Source: Arthrobacter ipis
GTDB taxonomy: Bacteria; Actinomycetota; Actinomycetes; Actinomycetales; Micrococcaceae
Reading direction: 5' to 3'
Length of the DNA stretch: 38,559 nucleotides
Assembly: GCF_014694315.1 (NCBI RefSeq)
Contig: NZ_JAAOXD010000007.1
Span: 1 to 38,559, forward strand
The position numbers and the translations under genes were made by a program. This document shows, in pieces, positions 1-7,931 of this stretch; positions within the stretch are counted from its first letter, which is position 1, and every line of letters starts with the position of its first letter. Under the pieces are notes generated by a model. It ran no database searches. It saw only the letters and a list, made by a program, of their open reading frames with translations, and was not told the DNA's origin.

Positions 1-712
1 CATCGATCAAGGACTCGTCGAGCTGCGGCGGCCGCACGCTCATGCCCAGTCCCGGGATCAGGCGGACGGCCGGCTGGCCGCCGAACGAGACCGATCCTGC
101 GGCGTCGACCGCGACAATCCGGACATCGGGCCGGTGCTCACGGAAGTACCGTGCGCAACCCATCAGCGTCCCCGTTGTCCCGGCTCCCACAAACAGCACA
201 TCCAGTTCGGGAAACTGATTAGAGATCCCGGGGGCAGTCCAGCGGTAGTGCGCTCCCCAGTTGCCGGGATTGGTGTACTGGTTGAGCCAGATGTACCGCC
301 CGTCGGACGCGCACAGGTCCTGCACGTGGTTAAGCCGGGCCCCGAGGAAGCCGTCGACGGGATCCGGTTCGGTGACCAGGTCCACCTGCGCCCCGAGCGA
401 CTCCATGAGCTGCCGAGTTGCCGGGTTGCAGCGTGGATCAATCACGCACACGAACCGGTATCCCTTGCTGGCCGCGATCATGCTGAGCGCGACGCCGAGG
501 TTGCCCGAGGAGGACTCCACGAGGATGGAGCCGGGGCCGATCAGCCCACCCCGCTCGGCGCGCTCAACCATCTCCCGCGCGGGCTTGAGCTTGATTGAGC
601 CAGCGAAATTAAACCCCTCGATCTTCAGATAGAGGCGGCAGTCCAGCACCCCTTCCAGGTCGACGAACAGGCTCTGCTCGTTGAACAGGTGCGGATCCTT
701 GATAATCGGCAT
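1..712 (-). CDS. sbnA: SbnA-like PLP-dependent 2,3-diaminopropionate biosynthesis enzyme, C-terminus beyond window
   Basis: This is a partial gene of 237 visible codons running off the left edge. It belongs to the cysteine-synthase fold of PLP enzymes. The visible signs are the lysine in GSIKLKPA (Lys41 by count, the expected Schiff-base lysine), the substrate loop ESSSGNLGVALS near residues 67-77 and the glycine-rich phosphate-binding loop VGAGTTGTLMG. GSIKLKPA in place of the cysteine-synthase context is typical of SbnA, which joins O-phosphoserine and glutamate to form N-(2-amino-2-carboxyethyl)-glutamate on the way to 2,3-diaminopropionate, a siderophore and antibiotic precursor. The start is ATG (complement of 710-712), preceded by GAGGAA on the coding strand. 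The expected partner SbnB and any siderophore genes would lie to the left, outside the window. A plain cysteine synthase or cystathionine beta-synthase-like enzyme is the alternative. Confidence 0.82.
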   Translation of the reverse strand, partial: MPIIKDPHLFNEQSLFVDLEGVLDCRLYLKIEGFNFAGSIKLKPAREMVERAERGGLIGPGSILVESSSGNLGVALSMIAASKGYRFVCVIDPRCNPATRQLMESLGAQVDLVTEPDPVDGFLGARLNHVQDLCASDGRYIWLNQYTNPGNWGAHYRWTAPGISNQFPELDVLFVGAGTTGTLMGCARYFREHRPDVRIVAVDAAGSVSFGGQPAVRLIPGLGMSVRPPQLDESLID

Positions 713-769
713 GTTCTTCCTCGTTCCCCTGCCATGAGCCTGGCCAGGGTTGGGGATGTTCCTGCCAGC

Positions 770-803
770 TTGTGTGTAAAGGGTGGTTGTGTGTAAAGGG
801 TGG
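770..803. repeat. 17-bp perfect tandem duplication upstream of sbnA-like gene
   Basis: The unit TTGTGTGTAAAGGGTGG occurs twice in direct tandem (770-786 and 787-803), about 60 bp upstream of the start of the leftward SbnA-like gene. It could be a duplicated operator or promoter element, or just a slippage duplication. Nothing else in the window repeats it as far as I could see. Confidence 0.7.
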
Positions 804-1238
804 GAGGACATCTGCGTCCGGACCCGATCACTTTTCAAGAAGAGCCGCGCACAGCGGCAAATACGGAACACTGCGGCCACCGCAATGGCCGTTGGTGGCC
901 GACGTCGCCGCTTGAGCGGCGGGGGCTGCCGCCAGGCGGAAAGCGCTCCGACACCTAGTGAGAGGCACCTGCAGCCATTTTGGTAATCAGTCGGCGAGGT
1001 TTGGCAGGGGAAGGTGTTGCTGTTGCAGGAGTGTGATTCTGAAACATTTGAATTTCCAATCTTGAAAGGTGATATTCGACTTTGTCAGACCCGGCGTCCA
1101 TCATCTTGTGGCGATCTTTCTTGTGGGCCTTTGGTGCCGGATCTGTCTTTTGATCCGGTAAATCAATGGTGTGGTCTTGTTGTGGTGCACGCTTCCGTGC
1201 TGGCACGGTTTGAGGACTTGGATCTCTTAGGCACCCCC
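804..1238. other. Gene-poor stretch left of the IS element
   Basis: No convincing gene. Positions about 1015-1200 are clearly less GC-rich than the rest of the window. The segment just left of the insertion may be the 5' part of the older ISL3-type element whose remnant continues to the right of the IS, but I could not recognise a transposase N-terminus in it. Confidence 0.4.
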
Positions 1239-1246
1239 TGTTGAGG
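1239..1246. repeat. Left copy of 8-bp target-site duplication (TGTTGAGG)
   Basis: TGTTGAGG immediately left of the IS left end is repeated exactly at 2671-2678, immediately right of the IS right end. An 8-bp duplication is the length usually produced by ISL3-family elements. Confidence 0.93.
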
Positions 1247-1272
1247 GGCTCATCGCATTTGAGGGTGTAGCC
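1247..1272. repeat. Left terminal inverted repeat of ISL3 element
   Basis: 26 bp, the exact reverse complement of 2645-2670. It overlaps the last codons and TGA stop (complement of 1250-1252) of the transposase gene. Confidence 0.95.
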
Positions 1273-2560
1273 GGCGTCTGAATCCGCCGGTCTCGAGGAG
1301 CGACCGGGCAATGTAGTTGGCAAGGTTCCGGAAGCCGAGGGCGGAGCCCCGGAGGTGTTCGAGCCGGCCATTGAGCGCTTCGGTGGGCCCATTACTGGTG
1401 CCGGGCCGGTCAAAGTATGCGAGCACGTCCCCTGCACGGCGTTTCAGCGTTCGGCCGAGCGTAATGACTTCGGTCAGCGCAGCGGGAACGCCGGTGCTGA
1501 CCGCGTCGATCAGTGCTTGCATGAGCTGTTTCCCGCGGGTGCCGTCAGGTTCACGGTAGGCGGCGATGACGCGCTGATAGATGCCCCAGGTCGCTTCGAC
1601 TTCGGCATGGTCGTCGGCAACGAACAGGGCCTCCAGCCTGTCCTTCTGCTTGTCGGTGAGCAGATCGTGCCCGGCGTGCAGGGTCCGGCGGGCGGCGTAG
1701 AGCGGGTCCACGGACCGTCCGCGGTGTCCAGTGGTTTGCTGCTGAACGCGCTGGCGGCACCTGTCCAGGGCGTTGCCGGCAAGCCGGACGACGTGAAACG
1801 GGTCCATGACCTCGACCGCGTCCGGGAGCTCCTCGGCTGCTGCGGTCTTGAACCCGGTGAACCCGTCCATCGCAACGACCTCGATCCCGTCCCGCCAGGC
1901 CTTCGGCCGCCCGGCAAGCCAGGTTTTGAAGACCTGTTTCGTACGGCCCTCGACCATGTCCAGCAACCGTGCCGGGCCGGTCCTGTCACGGACCGGGGTG
2001 AGGTCGATGATCACGGTGACATATTTGTCCCCGCGCCGGGTGTGCCGCCAGACATGCTCATCGACGCCAATCACGGCGACCCCGTTGAACCGGGTCGGAT
2101 CCTCGATCAACACCCGCTTGCCCTCGGCAAGGATCGCGCTGTTCGCGGTATGCCAGGACACGCCCAAGCCCTCGGCAACGCGGGCGACGGTCAGGTGCTG
2201 GCACACGATGCCCTCCAGTGCCCAGCGCAGCCCGCGGCGGGAGATCTTCGCCCGGGGCTGGGCGGCTTTGGAGATGTTCTGCCGCCATACGCGGCCGCAC
2301 CCGGTGCACTTGTAACGCCGGACCCGCACCAGCAGAGTCGTGGGCCGCCAGCCCAGTGGTTCGTGCGCGAGAGGCCGTGTGACCGTGCCGCGGGCGATGC
2401 CCTGCGCACCGCACGAACGGCACCAGTCGTCAGGATCAACGGCACGGCATTCCAGCACCGCCCGGCCAGGGGCGAGAAGCTGGCCGGCAGCTTCGAGCCC
2501 AAGCTCATCGAGGCGGCAGAACGTAGTCAGGTCAGGAGGCAGGAAGGTAGCGTGGGACAC
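1250..2560 (-). CDS. ISL3-family transposase
   Basis: This 436-aa DDE transposase moves the surrounding IS. The N-terminus has a zinc-finger-like arrangement, CRSC (Cys47/Cys50) and CTGC (Cys85/Cys88), followed by a helix-turn-helix-like stretch around residues 120-140 (VARVAEGLGVSWHTA). Catalytic-core candidates are Asp167 in GVDEH, Asp232 in VVAMDGF and Glu394 in GPTEALNGRLE, as in the DDE_Tnp_ISL3 family. The length is normal for the family and there is no internal stop, so it is probably active. The start is GTG (complement of 2558-2560), with no in-frame ATG nearby. An antisense open frame of 460 codons covers the same DNA and is a shadow. Confidence 0.97.
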   Translation of the reverse strand: MSHATFLPPDLTTFCRLDELGLEAAGQLLAPGRAVLECRAVDPDDWCRSCGAQGIARGTVTRPLAHEPLGWRPTTLLVRVRRYKCTGCGRVWRQNISKAAQPRAKISRRGLRWALEGIVCQHLTVARVAEGLGVSWHTANSAILAEGKRVLIEDPTRFNGVAVIGVDEHVWRHTRRGDKYVTVIIDLTPVRDRTGPARLLDMVEGRTKQVFKTWLAGRPKAWRDGIEVVAMDGFTGFKTAAAEELPDAVEVMDPFHVVRLAGNALDRCRQRVQQQTTGHRGRSVDPLYAARRTLHAGHDLLTDKQKDRLEALFVADDHAEVEATWGIYQRVIAAYREPDGTRGKQLMQALIDAVSTGVPAALTEVITLGRTLKRRAGDVLAYFDRPGTSNGPTEALNGRLEHLRGSALGFRNLANYIARSLLETGGFRRRLHPQMR

Positions 2561-2644
2561 GTCGAGGTCTTCCGGATGGGCAGTGTAGGAACTTCCATCA
2601 TCGGAAGACCTCGACCCCTACCCGGGAACCGACGCGCCCATCCT

Positions 2645-2670
2645 GGCTACACCCTCAAATGCGATGAGCC
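2645..2670. repeat. Right terminal inverted repeat of ISL3 element
   Basis: 26 bp, the exact reverse complement of 1247-1272. It lies upstream of the transposase start, about 85 bp away, and so also contains or borders the transposase promoter. Confidence 0.95.
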
Positions 2671-2678
2671 TGTTGAGG
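2671..2678. repeat. Right copy of 8-bp target-site duplication
   Basis: TGTTGAGG, identical to 1239-1246, directly abutting the right end of the IS. Confidence 0.93.
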
Positions 2679-3050
2679 CGGGGGGTCATCGACTGTTGGC
2701 CTTACGAGTACCTGTATCCGCGCAGGACCTTCACTGAGGAGACCGCCCAGGTCCCGCACCACGCATGGTCCACACAGCGGCTCCGCGCCGCGCTGCTGGC
2801 TGCCGCAATTGGTTCAGGACGGGCCGCGGCGGAGGCTGCCCCCTTGTTCGGTGTCTCCTGGTGGCTGGTCCATCGGATTCCGCGGCTCTGACCCTGCCCC
2901 ATGTCGATGCCCTGCACCGCGGATGCTCGGCACTGATGAACACCAATACCGGTCAGTGCTGCCGCGGCGCAGGGCAGCACGTCCGCCGGGCCCGTCCCAG
3001 CAGTGGACCCAAGGGCCTCATACAACCGCGTTCATTCAGGACGATAAACC
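2671..3050 (+). pseudogene. Degraded remnant of an older ISL3-type transposase
   Basis: Three reading frames used in turn give recognisable ISL3-transposase segments. The first is YPRRTFTEETAQVPHHA followed by GSGRAAAEAAPLFGVSWWLV (the region after the zinc finger, with its helix-turn-helix). The second is DSAALTLPHVDALH in another frame from about 2884. The third is RMLGTDEHQYRSV in yet another frame around 2924-2962, corresponding to the first catalytic-Asp region (G-x-DEH). At least two frameshifts separate them, and the C-terminal half is missing. Its 5' part was separated by the intact ISL3 insertion. It is a different ISL3 subgroup from the intact copy. Recognition is from memory of family sequences, so a BLASTX search would settle it. 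Confidence 0.72.
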
Positions 3051-3215
3051 CGCGGCCTACGGGACGATGGGCCATCCAGGCACAGGCAACGAAAACGACG
3101 CATCCGGGCGTGGCCATGAAGGAAATTTTTCGGAGATCCAAAGACAGGCCAGATTACCCAACGGTGACTCGGCAACAGCCTCCATTGGCAGATTCCTCCG
3201 GCAACTCAGAGAATC
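3051..3215. other. Short gene-free stretch after the transposase remnant
   Basis: Open frames here are short and mutually overlapping; none has a recognisable motif. Confidence 0.4.
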
Positions 3216-3524
3216 GTGCCAACCGCATCTCCGTCTGATGAACGCCTCCGGCGGCAAGGGCGCGGTTCTTTTTACTTCCCAGAGGAAGTCCGCCTAGGGC
3301 AATGGATCCATTATGTCCTTGTCATGAAATGCCGGTCCAATGCCAATGCCAATGCCACGAGTGGGATTTATGTGAACGGCTACACCAAGATGTATCGGAA
3401 TGGCATTCCTGCGAACCAAAACGATCTGAATTATCGCGGCACCTGCATTGTGCCGGATCGCGGCAGCGCGCCATTCCCCGTCGGCACGGGCGACTTCAAT
3501 TCCCTTTTCCAAAAAGTTCTATAG
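3216..3524 (+). pseudogene. Fragment of a lectin/LamG-like (concanavalin-fold) secreted protein
   Basis: The 102-codon frame contains GQWIHYVLVMKCRSNAN and SGIYVNGYTKMYRNG, the pattern of a jelly-roll (LamG or polysaccharide-lyase-like) domain: a W-x-H-Y beta strand followed by a short hairpin and an N-G turn. After the stop at 3522-3524 another frame reads AYYNVMIR, which suggests one more frameshift near the C-terminus. The codon use is less GC-rich than in neighbouring genes. A small CCAATG repeat (about 3336-3355) encodes the SNANANA loop. No signal peptide or believable ribosome site is seen, so this looks like a transferred, truncated gene piece. It could be a short intact orphan, but that is less likely. 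Confidence 0.4.
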
Positions 3525-3741
3525 GCCGCGTACTACAACGTAATGATCCGGTGAGACACCGTAGGCGGAAGCGAAGGTGTTGCCACAACGCCTAAGGCGG
3601 CCGTTCGCCGACGAAGAAATCGAGCGACCTGGGCGCCGGGGGGCTAACCGACCGCGGGCAGCCGAGATTTCCGCTGTCGCCGCTAGATTGCGGCCGGGAA
3701 TTTAGCTGCGTTGTACCGTCCGTTGTGGTTGAGTTAGGGGC
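3525..3741. other. Upstream region of the GH15 gene
   Basis: This 217-bp stretch without a gene must carry the promoter and leader of the GH15 gene. I could not pick out a clear -10/-35 pair. Confidence 0.4.
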
Positions 3742-5607
3742 ATGACCCGACCGATCGAGGAATACGGCTTCATATCCGATCTTCGCACCGGGGCGCTAAT
3801 TTCCCGAACGGGCAGCGTTGACTGGCTCTGTTTGCCGAGGTTCGATTCTGAATCGGTTTTCGGTGCCTTGGTCGGAACCGAAAGCCATGGTCGTTGGCTC
3901 CTCGCACCCTCTGGCGGCGAGGAGCGGAATGAAGGGCCAGCGAACGTGGCGCGCCGATACAGGCCCTTCACATTTATTTTAGAAACTCGCTGGAGAACCG
4001 GCAGCGGTGAAGTTTTGGTCACAGAATTCATGCCGATCGGTGGAAGCGGCTCTACCTTGGTTCGCAGAATTCAAGGGCTAGAAGGTCGCGTTCTGATGCG
4101 CCAGGAACTGCAGCTGCGGTTCGGGTACGGAAAGATTCTGCCCTGGGTCCATCGAATATACGACGACGACGGAGAGGCGTTGCTGGCCGTCGCCGGGCCC
4201 CAGGCTGTCATGCTGAGGGCGGAAGTTCTCCCCCGCGCCGCCTCCGATTATTCGCATATTGGGACGTTCCCTGTGGAAGCTGGTCAGACCATTGATCTGC
4301 AGCTGCATGCTTTCGCCTCCCACGAGGTTCCGCCGGCGGTTGTCGACGTAGACCTGGCGCTGCAGACGACCGGCACCTACTGGAGTAGATGGTCCAGCAA
4401 CTACGTTTCACAAGGTAACTACGACGAGGAAGTACAACGCTCGCTGCTCGTCTTGCGCGCGCTGACGCACGAGATGACCGGGGGCATTGTGGCTGCCCCC
4501 ACGACATCGCTGCCTGAACAGTTCGGCGGCCAGCGCAACTGGGACTACCGATATTGCTGGCTACGTGATGCCGCGTTGACCTTGGAAGCCATGATGACCC
4601 ATGGCTTCCAACAGGAGGCACTGTACTGGAGGAACTGGCTGCTGCGAGCAGTGGCCGGGGACCCGCGCGATCTGCAAATCATGTATGGCATAGGCGGCGA
4701 GCGGGAGCTGCCGGAGCGGGTCCTGGGTCACCTGCCAGGTTACGAGGGATCCGGCCCAGTGCGAATTGGCAATCGGGCGGTCTACCAATACCAAGGCGAC
4801 GTTGTTGGTGAAGTCATGGTGGCCCTGGCGAAACTCCGCGAGCGTGGCGTGCATGAGGACCACTTCTCCTGGCCGCTCCAGAGAAACATGCTTTGGTTCG
4901 TCGAAAAAAACATCAACCGTATGGACCACGGCATCTGGGAAATGCGCGGCGAGCAGCGGTTCTTCACTCATTCCCGTGTCATGATGTGGGCCGCAATGGA
5001 TTGTGGGGTCAAGGCTGTAGAGGAGCACGGGCTTGAAGGCCCGGTCACGCGGTGGTCGGAAATCCGGGAGCAGCTCCGCGCGGAGATCATGGAGCAAGGT
5101 TTCAACACCGAAATAAACTCCTTCACGCAGACCTATGGGGACACCGAAGTGGACGCGTCCCTCTTGGTTCTGCCGCAGGTAGGATTTCTGGCCTACGACG
5201 ACGAAAGAATGCTCGCCACGGTGTCCCGTCTGGAACACGACCTGCTGGACGGGAGCGGCCTGCTGGTTCGCTATCGAACTGAAGCCTGCCCCGATGGGCT
5301 TGCGCCAGGGGAATACCCGTTCCTTGCCTGCTCCTTCTGGCTCGTTGAGCAGTACGCCCGGTCGGGCCGGGTGCCGGAGGCAAAGACGCTTATGGACAGG
5401 CTCATCGCTTGCAGCAGTGACCTGGGGCTGCTGAGTGAGGAATACGACACGACCGGCAGCCGAATGGCAGGAAATTATCCGCAGGCATTCTCGCACCTAA
5501 CCCTGATCAGGGCTGCCGACGCTCTGAACGGTGCCACCGTGTGGGCCGATGCGAAAGGGGCCGGGGAATCACATGCGAGCGCGGGGCCTTCGGATCTTCC
5601 GTCCTAG
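3742..5607 (+). CDS. GH15 family glycosidase (glucoamylase/trehalase type)
   Basis: This 621-aa cytoplasmic enzyme of glycoside hydrolase family 15 inverts and hydrolyses alpha-linked glucose from oligosaccharides or trehalose. The N-terminal beta-sandwich starts with IEEYGFISDLRTGALIS and SVDWLCLPRFDS. The (alpha/alpha)6 barrel carries RNWDYRYCWLRDAALT, then GIWEMRGE (Glu400, candidate general acid) and LLSEEYD (Glu566/567, candidate base). Actinobacterial proteins of exactly this layout include mycobacterial GH15 trehalases and uncharacterised glucoamylase-like proteins; sequence reading alone cannot separate these. No signal peptide is present. The start ATG follows AGGGGC closely, a weak ribosome site. 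The gene ends on a TAG that overlaps the stop codon of the convergent TIR-STAND gene by two bases. A glycogen-debranching-type enzyme lies at 21.4-23.5 kb. Confidence 0.93.
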   Translation: MTRPIEEYGFISDLRTGALISRTGSVDWLCLPRFDSESVFGALVGTESHGRWLLAPSGGEERNEGPANVARRYRPFTFILETRWRTGSGEVLVTEFMPIGGSGSTLVRRIQGLEGRVLMRQELQLRFGYGKILPWVHRIYDDDGEALLAVAGPQAVMLRAEVLPRAASDYSHIGTFPVEAGQTIDLQLHAFASHEVPPAVVDVDLALQTTGTYWSRWSSNYVSQGNYDEEVQRSLLVLRALTHEMTGGIVAAPTTSLPEQFGGQRNWDYRYCWLRDAALTLEAMMTHGFQQEALYWRNWLLRAVAGDPRDLQIMYGIGGERELPERVLGHLPGYEGSGPVRIGNRAVYQYQGDVVGEVMVALAKLRERGVHEDHFSWPLQRNMLWFVEKNINRMDHGIWEMRGEQRFFTHSRVMMWAAMDCGVKAVEEHGLEGPVTRWSEIREQLRAEIMEQGFNTEINSFTQTYGDTEVDASLLVLPQVGFLAYDDERMLATVSRLEHDLLDGSGLLVRYRTEACPDGLAPGEYPFLACSFWLVEQYARSGRVPEAKTLMDRLIACSSDLGLLSEEYDTTGSRMAGNYPQAFSHLTLIRAADALNGATVWADAKGAGESHASAGPSDLPS

Positions 5608-7931
5608 TCGCTGGTTTCCCGAGGGACCCTGGGTCCCACATCCCGAAACCAGACCGTTCGTTCGGCGCCATTGGAGACGAGCCGCCGGGCGTCCAGGTGG
5701 AAGGCGGCGCTGTTCAGTAAACCCTGATACCCCGGCACCTGCTTAACCACGTGTTCCGTCAAAGCTTGCGGGGCCAGGATCTGTTGCATCCTGCGCGTCT
5801 CAGATGGCAGCCGTAGCGCGCTTGCCCCGCAGGTGCGCGCCGAGGCCTCTCCTGCTGCGATAGTGGCACGGACGAAGCCGGTTACGGCAACTGCCGCTAT
5901 CAGAATCACAGCAATGAGGACCGCTTTCAGCACGCGGGCGCTTTTCCGCAGTACCGTTGCCTGCATCTCTGCGGCTTCCTGCTTCTCTCTAGCGGCCTGA
6001 AGCTCGGCTCGTTTGGCCGCGACAATACGTTCGTTCTCCCGCCTTCTAGAGGCTATAAGGAAATCCCGGGCAGCCTTCAGGCGGTTGCGGAACCCAGGCT
6101 TCGAGGCCAGCACCTCTGCACCAGTCAGCCTGACACCCTCCAGCAACCAGGCGTTTCCGCGGTGGCTGTTTTCCCATGCCGCAGCGGCGCGTTCAATATT
6201 GTCCGCTTCCTTGAGGTCCTGTCGTTCGTTGGCCAGCCAGCCAGCCAGTTCCTTCCACTGGCGCAGCAAACTTTCGAGAGCCACCTCAACGACGGCCTCG
6301 CCACCACGAATGTCTTTAACCAGCAGGCGCCTGGCCACCAAGAGATCAATCAGCCACCGGGCCTGCGGCGGAAGGTCCGTCAGGCGCGCCACGCGGCGCA
6401 TGGGCTGATCATTGTCCGGGTTGATGGTCGCCAGCCAAGGAATAAATGCCGTGTGCAGTTGCTCGAGCTGGGCCTGACGCTCGATGGGATCCCGAGCGAT
6501 CACCGTGTCTATTTCTGTCTGCACAACACTGTTCATGCCGCCAATGGCCTCGTATCCGTTCAAGGTCAGTTCCCCGGACCCTTCGAAGTCGGCATACAGT
6601 CGGGCAAGGGTTAGTGAGAGTAATGGCAGAGTGTCCGCACCCTCCGCTGACTCAGCAAGAAGCCGGTCGACCAAATCGGGCTGCACCCTCAGGGGCCGGC
6701 CGGCCGCCGTAGTCCGTGCGGCTGGTCCCAGGATGACTTCCTTGAACTGGGCCACGGGCATCGGCCTGAGTTCATGGAAAACTCGGGCGCCGACATCCGC
6801 CAGTGCCGGCGCAGTTTGCATCATCTCGTACCGATCCGCCCGGATAGTGGCCGCAACAAACAATGCGGGCCCGGGGCCGTCGTCACCGCTGAGTAACAGC
6901 CCCAGGAGTTCTAGAAACTGAGGGGCCTGGGGTCCGGCGTCCACGTTGAAAAGCTCCTCGGCCTGATCCAAGGGCAACACCAGGGTGGGCTGGGGTGTTT
7001 CGCCTGTCTCCGTGGGCAGGTGGGAGGCTGCTGCCTCTCTCGCCTCCGCCAGCCACTCCCGGAGCCGATCTGGGTCTTTTGCAAGGCACGCGTCCTTGAT
7101 TTCGGCCAGTGAAGGTCGATTCAATCCCACACCGCGTCGCAATGCATGAATCGAGTGGGCGAAACCCTGCTCCCCCGTCAGCGCGTTACGCTCGGGGCGC
7201 ATGATCTCCGACACCACAAAGTGTCGGTCGTCCCGTTTTAGGCGAGGCAGCAAACCGGCCCGCAGGAACGACGACTTACCGGCGCCCGAAGGACCCAGAA
7301 TCATGAACAGCGACTCGATACCGGAACTGCGCATCCCCCGCAGCTCATCTAAAGCGCGGATAATCTGCCCGTCGCGGCCAAAGAACACTGCAGCGTCCGT
7401 TTCCTCCAGCGGCTGCCAGCCCCGGTAAGGCGCGCGGTTGAGATCATTTGTTGGTGGCCACACAAAGTGTTCCGCTCCGATGCCCGCCTTCTGAAGGCCT
7501 CGGCGCAGCCGCTGCAAACCCTCCGTCTCGAATGTGACAAATCGGTCGGCGCCGTCCACCGGAATCTGTGTGGTGGGACCGTCTCCGAAAAGATCGCAAT
7601 GCTGCCATTCTCCAGTAACGCCCGGTTCCGTCGAAGGCTCGAGCCGGGCGCACAGGATCAGTTTGTTCAGCGACTCCGCCGTCCTGAACTCGGTCCTACA
7701 TTCGGCTGATGCCTCCCAGTGCCGGGACAGCAGGCAAATCACGGCCTCGCACCGCGCATTGGAGCGTCGGAGCGCTTCCTTCCAACGCTCGCCGGGCTGG
7801 ATACCGGTTACCGGATCCAGATCGAGAAATATCTCGTCCGTTAGGCCAGCGTCCTGCTCGACCAGCCACCGCTTCAGCGCGATGGCCTGATCCGTGTCCC
7901 GGCTCGAATGGCTCAGGAAGATGCGTGACAT
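5604..7931 (-). CDS. TIR domain - STAND NTPase membrane protein with a single leftover WD40 repeat
   Basis: This 775-aa multidomain protein starts with a TIR domain at residues 1-135. The TIR motifs are IFLSHSSRD, FLDLD and HWEASAECRTEF; Glu81 sits where catalytic TIR NADases have their glutamate. A STAND/nSTAND1-type ATPase follows: FFGRDGQI, Walker A GPSGAGKSS at 213-221, then a Walker B-like LVLPLDQAEELF. After it come a winged-helix/helical region, a charged coiled-coil and one membrane helix at about 667-687. The remaining 88 residues contain one degenerate WD40-like blade (NSAAFHLDARRLVSNGAE, then WFRD). Relatives normally end in many WD40 repeats, so this copy looks cut short exactly where the GH15 gene begins. 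TIR-STAND proteins are known as prokaryotic conflict and antiviral sensors that degrade NAD on triggering. ATG start, divergent from the protease-kinase-ABC operon. Whether it still senses anything without its repeat domain is unknown. Confidence 0.88.
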   Translation of the reverse strand: MSRIFLSHSSRDTDQAIALKRWLVEQDAGLTDEIFLDLDPVTGIQPGERWKEALRRSNARCEAVICLLSRHWEASAECRTEFRTAESLNKLILCARLEPSTEPGVTGEWQHCDLFGDGPTTQIPVDGADRFVTFETEGLQRLRRGLQKAGIGAEHFVWPPTNDLNRAPYRGWQPLEETDAAVFFGRDGQIIRALDELRGMRSSGIESLFMILGPSGAGKSSFLRAGLLPRLKRDDRHFVVSEIMRPERNALTGEQGFAHSIHALRRGVGLNRPSLAEIKDACLAKDPDRLREWLAEAREAAASHLPTETGETPQPTLVLPLDQAEELFNVDAGPQAPQFLELLGLLLSGDDGPGPALFVAATIRADRYEMMQTAPALADVGARVFHELRPMPVAQFKEVILGPAARTTAAGRPLRVQPDLVDRLLAESAEGADTLPLLSLTLARLYADFEGSGELTLNGYEAIGGMNSVVQTEIDTVIARDPIERQAQLEQLHTAFIPWLATINPDNDQPMRRVARLTDLPPQARWLIDLLVARRLLVKDIRGGEAVVEVALESLLRQWKELAGWLANERQDLKEADNIERAAAAWENSHRGNAWLLEGVRLTGAEVLASKPGFRNRLKAARDFLIASRRRENERIVAAKRAELQAAREKQEAAEMQATVLRKSARVLKAVLIAVILIAAVAVTGFVRATIAAGEASARTCGASALRLPSETRRMQQILAPQALTEHVVKQVPGYQGLLNSAAFHLDARRLVSNGAERTVWFRDVGPRVPRETSD

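Larger units (their letters stand above)
1247..2670 (-). mobile_element. Complete ISL3-family insertion sequence, 1,424 bp
   Basis: The element is bounded by perfect 26-bp inverted repeats (1247-1272 and 2645-2670; each end begins GGCT, and the inner parts include CATCGCATTTGAGGG and its complement). It is flanked by an exact 8-bp target duplication and contains one intact transposase read leftward. The transposase stop codon lies inside the left repeat. Perfect ends, an intact gene and an exact duplication indicate a recent, probably still mobile insertion. It landed in a degraded ISL3-type transposase and between the arms of a small inverted repeat (ACCCCC at 1233-1238, GGGGGT at 2681-2686) that would form a hairpin once the IS is removed. 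Confidence 0.96.

Noticed and set aside
1355..2737. 460-codon rightward open frame across the IS element
   Set aside because: Exact antisense of the ISL3 transposase; GC-rich third positions on the other strand open this frame by chance. No motif or ribosome site.
4561..5496. 311-codon leftward open frame
   Set aside because: Antisense shadow of the GH15 gene, whose motifs are clear.
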